Source: Alphaproteobacteria bacterium UBA2964
GTDB taxonomy: Bacteria > Pseudomonadota > Alphaproteobacteria > MPNO01 > UBA2964
Assembly: GCA_002348425.1 (NCBI GenBank)
Contig: DEBE01000046.1
Location: 1 to 5,362, forward strand
DNA: 5,362 bases
Direction: 5' to 3'
Shown: piece after piece, positions 1-5,237 of the stretch
Numbering within the stretch: position 1 is the first letter of the stretch
How the letters are laid out: each line of letters starts with the position of its first letter
Translations under genes and position numbers: made by a program
Notes under the pieces: model-generated
What the model was told of the DNA's origin: nothing
What the model saw: the letters and a program-made list of their open reading frames with translations, nothing else
The model's database searches: none

Positions 1-343
1 TATGCAGAGACACGAATTCTCGAGGCTGGCGTAAGAATTCGATAGCGTAAGTTCAAGTAATGATAGCGTTGCTCAAATAAGATTAGACAGTGAATTTAAC
101 AATTTGTGTATGTTGGCTATGGGGAACGAACACGCAAGGAAAATGTGCCGTTTAATACAACCGCTGACAAGGCGTTTTTGGTTCGCCCATCATGGCGCAT
201 CAACTGATATTGGGCTTGCTCCGCGCCTGCATTCACAAGCGGCTAAAGCTCTAGCCCAAGGCGACGCAGAAGGCGCTTCGGCTGCTTTTAATCGCATAAA
301 TAATTGGTTTGAGACATTTGTTTATTCCACCATCCAGGAATAA
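1..343 (+). pseudogene. GntR-family regulator (FCD domain), 3' part, frame interrupted
   Basis: From base 35 to the TAA at 341-343 one frame reads as the C-terminal half of an FCD domain, the all-helical ligand-binding domain of FadR-type GntR repressors. Visible are LDSEFNN (D codon 86-88), the helix with GNEHARK, a TRRFWFAHH segment, a conserved His (codon 230-232) and the closing helix with QGDAEGASAAF. The usual FCD 'D-x-x-FH' is FN here, which I recall from one subfamily, so it need not mean loss of function. Upstream the same frame stops at 32-34. Frame 1 over bases 1-42 encodes YAETRILEAGV, which resembles the earlier FCD helix with R-x-x-LE. If so, there is a frameshift plus a loss of about 20 residues. 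The downstream TTG and ATG starts (104, 110, 119) lie inside a helix and would not give a working protein. The DNA-binding domain would lie outside the window. An indel from sequencing error is the main alternative. Confidence 0.6.
41..80 (+). repeat. Degenerate tandem direct repeat (about 20 bp, two copies)
   Basis: Bases 41-60 and 62-80 match at about 16 of 20 positions with one single-base gap. Both begin GATAGCGT and both contain a G-x-TCAA-x-TAA tail. A partial third relative precedes them: GCGTAAG at 29-35 recurs at 45-51, and GAATTC occurs at 14-19 and 35-40. In the frame of the downstream FCD remnant the two copies encode DSVSSSN and DSVAQIR. The repeat sits where the regulator frame breaks, which suggests slippage or a local rearrangement. 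Confidence 0.5.
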
Positions 344-363
344 ACCAAGCGTTTAACCATTTA

Positions 364-369
364 TATAAT
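364..369 (+). promoter_or_regulatory. Candidate -10 box for the Rieske/MFS unit
   Basis: A perfect TATAAT lies 48 bp upstream of the oxygenase ATG, in the 73-bp gap after the regulator remnant. It would give a leader of roughly 40 nt. No good -35 hexamer lies 16-18 bp upstream and there is no TG extension, so this is a suggestion from the -10 match alone in an A/T-rich gap. Confidence 0.3.
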
Positions 370-416
370 TTCTTTGCAAAAATTTTTAGCTAGCTTATTG
401 CGCGCTCTGGCATGTA

Positions 417-1481
417 ATGTCACTGTCAACAATTATGATTACAAATCAAGAAGACGGCTTTTTAAGAGATATTTGGTACTTTGCAGTACGCGCCGATGAG
501 CTAAAGTTGGGGCGTCTCCTATCATTAAAATTACTTGGTGAGCCGATAGTACTAGGTCGTCAGAAAACAGGGCAGCCTTTTGCTTTAAGGGATATTTGCC
601 CTCATCGCGGTATTCCGTTGAGCGATGGCCGTCTGATCGACGATGAATTAGAGTGCTGCTATCATGGTTGGCGTTTTAACTCTGAAGGGACCTGTATTTG
701 CATACCGTCATTAACGGAAGATCAGAACCTTGAGTTAAACCGAATTAAAGTCCCGAACTATCCTGTCCAAGAACTTTCGGGTTGCATCTGGATTTTTATG
801 CCGTCCGACTTTCGGAATATGGAATTAAAAAAAATACCGCCAACTGTGCCAGACGCGTTCTCTAAACCGGCAATGACTGAAAAACTTACCTTTCCATGTC
901 ATATTGACCACGCCGTTATAGGATTGATGGATCCAGCTCATGGTCCTTATGTTCATCAGTCATGGTGGTGGAGATCTAGAAAGTCGGTTCATACAAAGTC
1001 AAAGGTGTTTGGCCCAACCGATCTTGGCTTTGCTATGCTGAAACATAAACCTTCCAGCAATTCGCTGGCATATAAAATACTAGGACGAGATATTGAGACA
1101 GAAATAACTTTTAGGCTCCCTGGAATAAGAATTGAGACTATCCATGTAGGGCGTAATTTGGTAGTGGGTTTAACGACGGTAACTCCGATCGATAGGAAAA
1201 CCACGCAAATTAATCATCTTGTGTTCTGGTCAATGTCCTATTTATGGCTCATTAAACCTTTTCTAAAACCATTTCTTAAAAGATTTCTCCAACAGGATAG
1301 GGATATTGTAGAAAAGCAGCAGAGAGGTTTACAGTACGAACCTAACTTAATGTTGATCAATGATGCGGATGTTCAAGCCAAGTGGTATTTTCGGTTAAAA
1401 AAAGCTTATGGCGATGCTGCAAAAAATAAAGAACCATTTATTAATCCAGTAGAGCTAACGACCCTTAATTGGCGAAGCTGA
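417..1481 (+). CDS. Rieske [2Fe-2S] non-haem iron oxygenase, alpha subunit
   Basis: A 354-residue Rieske oxygenase, expected to be cytosolic, that uses O2 and electrons from a separate reductase to hydroxylate or demethylate a substrate. The N-terminal Rieske domain (about residues 15-130) starts with the typical FLRDIWYFAV. It carries the cluster ligands C61-P-H63 and C80-x2-H83 followed by GWRF. The catalytic domain has D172-x2-H175-x4-H180, giving the bridging Asp and the two Fe(II) His ligands. D294 in QQDRDIVEKQ is the likely third iron ligand. All metal ligands are present, so the enzyme looks active. Length and architecture fit the single-subunit (vanillate demethylase / pheophorbide oxygenase-like) class rather than the two-subunit benzene or naphthalene class. 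No reductase or ferredoxin is encoded in the window. Neither ATG 417 nor in-frame ATG 435 has a clear Shine-Dalgarno; 417 is the longest choice. The stop overlaps the next gene's ribosome-binding site, so the two are probably co-transcribed. Substrate unknown. Confidence 0.9.
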   Translation: MSLSTIMITNQEDGFLRDIWYFAVRADELKLGRLLSLKLLGEPIVLGRQKTGQPFALRDICPHRGIPLSDGRLIDDELECCYHGWRFNSEGTCICIPSLTEDQNLELNRIKVPNYPVQELSGCIWIFMPSDFRNMELKKIPPTVPDAFSKPAMTEKLTFPCHIDHAVIGLMDPAHGPYVHQSWWWRSRKSVHTKSKVFGPTDLGFAMLKHKPSSNSLAYKILGRDIETEITFRLPGIRIETIHVGRNLVVGLTTVTPIDRKTTQINHLVFWSMSYLWLIKPFLKPFLKRFLQQDRDIVEKQQRGLQYEPNLMLINDADVQAKWYFRLKKAYGDAAKNKEPFINPVELTTLNWRS

Positions 1482-1494
1482 GGTAATCGTATTG
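1480..1494 (+). promoter_or_regulatory. Ribosome-binding site fixing a TTG start for the MFS gene
   Basis: GAGGT at 1480-1484 lies 7 nt before TTG 1492-1494, and its first bases belong to the TGA stop (1479-1481) of the oxygenase. The first in-frame ATG downstream falls at residue 34, after the first transmembrane helix, so TTG is the credible start. The arrangement implies translational coupling of oxygenase and transporter. Confidence 0.7.
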
Positions 1495-2736
1495 TATTAC
1501 CTCTATTTTTTAAAACAAAACTTTCGATTCATCGGATTTGGTTACTTAGCAGCGTTCTTATCGACATTTGGCCAAACGTTTTACATAGCAATGTACAGTG
1601 GCGAATTAAGAGCAACTTTTAGCCTTAGCCACGGGGACTTTGGGAACATCTACGCTGTTGCCACACTTTCGAGTGGTTTTATTCTAATCTGGCTGGGTAA
1701 AATTATCGACCGAGTAGATTTGAGGTTTTACGCTGTCTGTCTTTGTCTTGGCCTAGCAGGTGCTTGCTTGCTAATGTCCTTAGCTCAAGGCGTAATCACA
1801 TTGATATTGGCTATTTTCCTTCTTCGGTTGATGGGGCAAGGCTTATTAAGTCAAGCCGCAACCGTTACAATGGCCAGATACTTTGACGACTTTAGCAGGG
1901 GAAAAGCCGTGAGCCTCGCGGCTTTGGGTTTCCCTAGTGGTCAGGCTATTTTTCCATTCGCTTCCGTATTGGTATTGACTTTAATGGCTTGGCGGGAGGT
2001 CTGGGTTATAAGCGCTGTTTTAGTGTCAGTGACTGCCCCCTTTTTATTGCTTTGGTTATTGAAAGGACACAAACAACGACACTTAAAGTTTTTGGCACGT
2101 GACGTGTCTGAAAATAAAAGAAGTGGAAGTCATGTCACGAAACAGTGGACGCGCGGTGACGTGCTAAGGGATATAAGGTTTTTTTTGTCTATGACGGCGC
2201 TAATGTCATCCGCATTCATAATAACTGGTTTGAATTTTCACCAGGTACACCTAACTGACGTTAAAGGTTGGGATCTTGGGTTTTACGCTTCCTGTTTTTC
2301 TATCTACGCAGTGTGTCAGGTTGCTATGTCAATTGTTACAGGAGTGCTGGTGGATCGATTTGGCGCGCTAAGTCTAACCCCATTTTATTTGCTTCCTATG
2401 GTGTGTTCTACCCTTGTTATAGCATTTTGCGATGCTTCTTGGACGATAGTATTATTCATGGCATTAGCGGGTACAACGGGAGGAGCTACAGCAACGATAA
2501 TTTCAACTATGTGGGCCGAATTATATGGCGTTCTTCATCTAGGTTCGATTAAGGCCATGGTCGCTGGCATTCAAGTTATCTCGAGCGCTCTCGGCCCTGC
2601 AGTTTTTGGCCTACTTATCGATGTGAATATAAAGATAGAGGATATTTCATTAGTCTGTGGCGTTTACGCATTTCTTGGCTGCATTTTGCTAGCAGTTTTA
2701 TTCCGGCCGAATATGCTTGTTTTTTGGAAACGTTAG
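1492..2736 (+). CDS. MFS transporter, 12 transmembrane helices
   Basis: A 414-residue inner-membrane carrier of the major facilitator superfamily. Hydrophobic segments fall at about residues 12-34, 48-70, 78-98, 99-121, 138-161, 165-191, 228-252, 263-287, 294-314, 316-338, 352-377 and 384-405. A basic cytoplasmic loop (about 192-226, rich in K, R and H) separates the two six-helix halves. The loop 2-3 signature is GKIIDR (69-74), with its internal-duplication counterpart GVLVDRFG (284-291). This matches a proton-driven symporter or antiporter with the usual MFS length. The general look (FGQTFYIAMYSGELR at the end of helix 1) recalls carriers for monocarboxylate-like organic acids, but that is resemblance from memory. 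It follows the Rieske oxygenase within 10 bp, so it probably imports that enzyme's substrate or exports its product. TTG start chosen on Shine-Dalgarno and helix 1 grounds. Confidence 0.88.
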   Translation: MYYLYFLKQNFRFIGFGYLAAFLSTFGQTFYIAMYSGELRATFSLSHGDFGNIYAVATLSSGFILIWLGKIIDRVDLRFYAVCLCLGLAGACLLMSLAQGVITLILAIFLLRLMGQGLLSQAATVTMARYFDDFSRGKAVSLAALGFPSGQAIFPFASVLVLTLMAWREVWVISAVLVSVTAPFLLLWLLKGHKQRHLKFLARDVSENKRSGSHVTKQWTRGDVLRDIRFFLSMTALMSSAFIITGLNFHQVHLTDVKGWDLGFYASCFSIYAVCQVAMSIVTGVLVDRFGALSLTPFYLLPMVCSTLVIAFCDASWTIVLFMALAGTTGGATATIISTMWAELYGVLHLGSIKAMVAGIQVISSALGPAVFGLLIDVNIKIEDISLVCGVYAFLGCILLAVLFRPNMLVFWKR

Positions 2737-2743
2737 TTAAATT

Positions 2744-3766
2744 TTAGTATGAAAGTCCGCGAAAAAACTTCGCAATACTGGAAACTGTTTTATTTACGTC
2801 GTTTTCCGTGATATCCCGATGTAGTACTAGGCGGAATGTTGGTGGGCGCCCACCTATCAGTATACCTTCTTCTTTTAGAAAGTTTTGTAACGGTGCTCTA
2901 TGTTTATGTTCCACTTTGATGAATACCATATTCGTGTTGGCGCCCTGAGGTTCGGTTTCGATATCTGGTATCTGGGCTAACTCAGAAGCTAGGCGAGCTG
3001 CTAAAGCATGATCTTGGATTAGCCGGTCGACTTGGTTTTTCATCGCTACAATACCACAAGCAGCAAGAATGCCAGCCTGCCGCATCCCCCCACCTAGCAT
3101 CTTTCGGACCCTTCTTGCTTCATTGATGAAATCCTGGTTTCCTACCAAAACAGAACCAACTGGCGCGCCTAGGCCTTTTGATAAGCATAGAGAAACGGTA
3201 TCAAAGCTACTCGCTAATTCTCTTGGTGTACATTTGTTGGCGATGGCAGCATTCATTAACCTAGCGCCATCTAGATGCGAGCGGAGATTAACTTTCCTTG
3301 CGGCAGCCGTAGCGCATTGCATATATTTGGGTGACAGTGGTTTACCATTATATGTATTTTCAAGACAAAGAAGTTTGGTTCGAGGAAAGTGCATATCATC
3401 AGATTTTACTTTTCCAATAGCCACTTCAATGTCAATAGATCCGTCTTCCAGCACGGGAACTGTTTGCGGTATAACTCCCCCTAGAGCCGCTGTGCCAACG
3501 GCTTCTGATTTATATATGTGATAGCCCTCGCCAATGATGTATTCTTCGCCACGACCGCAATGTGTTAAAACTGACGTGAAATTTGATTGCGTCCCAGATG
3601 TTACAAATAGTCCAGCTTCAAATCCCAGTGTGTCGGCGACTAATTCCTCTAGCTCGATTATAGTTGGATCATCCCTATAAACGTCATCGCCAACTTTGGC
3701 ATTTGCCATTGCTTCGTACATTTCTGGCGATGGTTTGGTTACTGTATCGCTTCTTAGGTCTATCAT
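2744..3766 (-). CDS. ltaE: Low-specificity L-threonine aldolase
   Basis: A 340-residue PLP enzyme of fold type I that cleaves L-threonine, L-allo-threonine and other beta-hydroxy amino acids to glycine plus an aldehyde. The N-terminus IDLRSDTVTKPSPEM is the family hallmark. Further landmarks are SGTQSN (57-62) for phosphate binding, H83 (ring-stacking position), H126 in the MHFPRT segment, D166 with R169 in HLDGARL, and the PLP lysine K197 in SLCLSKGLGAPVGS. H83, H126 and K197 fall at the same numbers as in Escherichia coli LtaE, so the protein is full length without internal indels up to that point. Start: ATG with GGAAG (minus strand, 3777-3773) 6 nt upstream. It is convergent with the MFS gene (7 bp between stops) and divergent from dmlA. 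The likely role is glycine and acetaldehyde supply, or hydroxy-amino-acid breakdown. Phenylserine- or hydroxyaspartate-type activity cannot be excluded. Confidence 0.95.
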   Translation of the reverse strand: MIDLRSDTVTKPSPEMYEAMANAKVGDDVYRDDPTIIELEELVADTLGFEAGLFVTSGTQSNFTSVLTHCGRGEEYIIGEGYHIYKSEAVGTAALGGVIPQTVPVLEDGSIDIEVAIGKVKSDDMHFPRTKLLCLENTYNGKPLSPKYMQCATAAARKVNLRSHLDGARLMNAAIANKCTPRELASSFDTVSLCLSKGLGAPVGSVLVGNQDFINEARRVRKMLGGGMRQAGILAACGIVAMKNQVDRLIQDHALAARLASELAQIPDIETEPQGANTNMVFIKVEHKHRAPLQNFLKEEGILIGGRPPTFRLVLHRDITENDVNKTVSSIAKFFRGLSY

Positions 3767-3928
3767 TTTGAACTTCCGGACAGATAATTTTGAAATAAGA
3801 ATTGAATTAGGTTATTGCGAATACTTAAGCTGAAGATCTCAAGATATCAAACCTCATTAACATATTGTAACAAAGAAAACGAGACTGGTACCCTAGCTAA
3901 TCCACTTTGATAACAATTATTTTTTTAA

Positions 3929-3943
3929 CTGCATTTAGTGCAG
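3929..3943. promoter_or_regulatory. Candidate operator: CTGCA-N5-TGCAG palindrome
   Basis: CTGCATTTAGTGCAG is a perfect 5-bp inverted repeat with a 5-bp spacer, about 100 bp upstream of dmlA. It contains a T-N11-A pattern, which is typical of LysR-family sites. Ten of its bases recur in inverse orientation upstream of metY (5205-5214). No cognate regulator is encoded in the window, so assignment to a protein family is inference. Confidence 0.35.
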
Positions 3944-3984
3944 AACAGACCGAAAATCTGGCAAGCTTACTAGAACAGAACAGA
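3942..3984 (+). repeat. Three copies of AGAACAGA upstream of the dmlA promoter
   Basis: AGAACAGA occurs at 3942-3949, 3972-3979 and 3977-3984, the last two overlapping by three bases. The first two start exactly 30 bp apart, close to three helical turns. The cluster ends just before the proposed -35 box. This is the usual place for an activator, but no binding protein can be named. Confidence 0.4.
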
Positions 3985-3986
3985 GA

Positions 3987-4015
3987 TTGTTTGATGCAAA
4001 TAACTATCTTATAAA
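3987..4015 (+). promoter_or_regulatory. Candidate sigma-70-type promoter for dmlA
   Basis: TTGTTT (3987-3992) and TATAAA (4010-4015) are separated by 17 bp. The -10 matches consensus at five of six positions, the -35 at only three. Transcription would begin near 4022 and give a leader of about 20 nt carrying AGGAG (4033-4037). A weak -35 beside repeated upstream motifs would fit an activator-dependent promoter. Confidence 0.4.
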
Positions 4016-4043
4016 TAGAACGGGTTACGCATAGGAGCGAATT

Positions 4044-5105
4044 ATGTCAAAACTTAAAATCGCAGTTATTCCTGGTGATGGGATTGGTTGGGAAGTGATT
4101 CCGGAGGGTTTAAAAGTTCTCGAAGCCGTTGGCAGGAAATACAACATTGAATATTCGTTTACCGAATTTGATTGGGGATGCGAACGATACCATAAGACAG
4201 GAAAATTAATGCCTGATGATGGAATTGAAACTCTGAAGAGTTTTGATTCTATATTTTTGGGAGCTTGCGGCTACCCTGGCGTACCCGATCATATTTCTCT
4301 TTGGGGATTATTAATTCCAATTCGTAGAGAAATGAAACAATACGTTAATCTTCGACCTGTCAGAATGTTGAAAGGAATGCCATGTCCGCTGGCAAATAGA
4401 GGCCCCGAAGACATAAACTTTTGGGTGGTTCGCGAGAATAATGAGGGTGAATATTCTGAGATTGGTGGCAGATTACATCGTGGAACTGATCATGAAGTCG
4501 CGATACAAGAGTCAATTTTCACCAAGTTTGGCACAGATAGAATCCTTCGATATGCCTTTGATCTTTGTAAGCAATTGGGTCTGGAAAAAGTTACATCTGC
4601 GACAAAGTCAAACGGTATTATTCACACGATGCCATACTGGGATGAGCGATTTTCAGTCATAGCCGAAGAATATCCAATGTTGACCACAGACCAATATCAT
4701 ATCGATATATTGACAGCTAATTTTGTATTGCACCCCGATTGGTTTGATGTCGTGGTCGGCTCAAATTTATTTGGGGATATCTTGTCAGACCTTGGACCAG
4801 CTGTAGCAGGGTCAATTGCTATTGCGCCTTCAGCGAATATTAATCCAGACGGAGACTTACCATCTATGTTTGAGCCTGTGCATGGATCAGCGCCTGACAT
4901 AGCGGGGAAAGGGATAGCAAACCCCATTGGCCAAATCTGGTCGGGTTCTATGATGCTCGAACATCATGGCTATAAAGAGGCAGCAGATGAAATTGTCCGG
5001 GCTATTGAAGAAGTAATATCGGAGGGTGGGCCGAAGACGCCAGATCTTGGTGGACAAGCAAATACCAAGGAACTCGGTCAGGCTATTGCAGATAGTATTC
5101 GTTAG
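4044..5105 (+). CDS. dmlA: D-malate / tartrate dehydrogenase (decarboxylating), IPMDH superfamily
   Basis: A 353-residue cytosolic NAD- and divalent-metal-dependent enzyme of the isocitrate/isopropylmalate dehydrogenase superfamily. Its relatives (E. coli DmlA/YeaU, TtuC tartrate dehydrogenase) oxidise and decarboxylate D-malate and act on tartrate or related 2-hydroxy-diacids. The N-terminus IAVIPGDGIGWEVIPEG opens the fold. Substrate residues R94, R104, R130 and Y137 and catalytic K188 (in ATKSNG) are present, as are metal ligands D221, D245 and D249 (in GSNLFGDILSDLGPA). The NAD-side motif FEPVHGSAPDIAGKGIANP follows. PDHISLWG (81-88) and IAPSANINP distinguish the DmlA/TtuC branch from LeuB. 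The segment usually read as VRENTEGEYS has N133 in place of T. Start: ATG with AGGAG 6 nt upstream. It stands alone, divergent from ltaE, with metY 132 bp downstream. D-malate versus L-tartrate preference cannot be set from sequence. Confidence 0.92.
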   Translation: MSKLKIAVIPGDGIGWEVIPEGLKVLEAVGRKYNIEYSFTEFDWGCERYHKTGKLMPDDGIETLKSFDSIFLGACGYPGVPDHISLWGLLIPIRREMKQYVNLRPVRMLKGMPCPLANRGPEDINFWVVRENNEGEYSEIGGRLHRGTDHEVAIQESIFTKFGTDRILRYAFDLCKQLGLEKVTSATKSNGIIHTMPYWDERFSVIAEEYPMLTTDQYHIDILTANFVLHPDWFDVVVGSNLFGDILSDLGPAVAGSIAIAPSANINPDGDLPSMFEPVHGSAPDIAGKGIANPIGQIWSGSMMLEHHGYKEAADEIVRAIEEVISEGGPKTPDLGGQANTKELGQAIADSIR

Positions 5106-5170
5106 CCAAAAAATAATTATCTCTTGCTAACAGATGAGTGGCCCTTATTTATTTTCTTCTGTTTCTTTTT
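5101..5170 (+). terminator. Weak candidate terminator after dmlA
   Basis: GTTAGC (5101-5106, covering the stop codon) can pair with GCTAAC (5126-5131) across a 19-nt A/T-rich loop. A pyrimidine tract rich in T follows at 5142-5171. The stem is only 6 bp, the loop is long and the T tract starts more than 10 nt after the stem, so this is not a textbook intrinsic terminator. A factor-dependent end, or readthrough into metY, is equally possible. Confidence 0.25.
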
Positions 5171-5201
5171 TATGGACGTTTATACATTGTGATACGCAAA
5201 A

Positions 5202-5214
5202 CTGCTAAATGCAG
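5202..5214. promoter_or_regulatory. Candidate operator/hairpin before metY: CTGC-N5-GCAG
   Basis: CTGCTAAATGCAG is a 4-bp inverted repeat with a 5-base spacer, 13 bp upstream of the metY ribosome-binding site. CTAAATGCAG (5205-5214) is the exact reverse complement of 3929-3938 in the dmlA control region. At RNA level it would be only a weak hairpin. A DNA operator is the more attractive reading, and it remains unproven. Confidence 0.3.
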
Positions 5215-5237
5215 CCAAGACACTATTGGAGGAAGAC

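Larger units (their letters stand above)
3767..4043. other. Divergent ltaE-dmlA intergenic control region
   Basis: These 277 bp separate two outward-facing genes and must hold both promoters. The ltaE side (3767-3900) is A/T-rich and contains the palindrome TTGTAACAA (3865-3873). I find no convincing -35/-10 pair reading towards ltaE. The dmlA side holds a T-run (3920-3926), a TGCA-N5-TGCA palindrome, three AGAACAGA copies and a candidate promoter, listed separately. No small ORF with a plausible ribosome-binding site was seen. Confidence 0.6.

Noticed and set aside
14..40. GAATTCTCGAG and a second GAATTC suggesting a cloning linker
   Set aside because: The bases encode FCD-like residues in frame 1 and the spacing matches the surrounding micro-repeat, so native sequence is more likely. 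Raw reads would settle it.
104..343. A stand-alone 79-residue small protein starting at TTG 104
   Set aside because: The similarity to the FCD domain continues upstream of 104 in the same frame, and the start would fall inside a helix, so this is a gene remnant rather than a small protein.
989..1204. 71-codon minus-strand open frame inside the oxygenase
   Set aside because: It is antisense to the conserved catalytic domain, with no family resemblance.
2268..2552. 94-codon plus-strand frame inside the MFS gene
   Set aside because: It overlaps transmembrane helices 8-11 of the real gene in another frame and has no recognisable features.
3069..3521. 150-codon open frame on the plus strand inside ltaE
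   Set aside because: It is fully antisense to a strongly conserved enzyme and has no recognisable domain; it is a shadow frame.
4441..4927. Two short open frames (plus 4441-4662, minus 4697-4927) inside dmlA
   Set aside because: Both overlap invariant catalytic motifs of dmlA and look like chance frames.
5142..5237. A SAM-II or SAM-V type riboswitch before metY, where such elements are known in some proteobacteria
   Set aside because: I could not build the required stem and pseudoknot. Only a 4-bp CTGC/GCAG hairpin is visible and the remaining sequence does not fit the consensus as I remember it. A covariance-model search (Rfam SAM-II, SAM-V, SAM/SAH) would decide.
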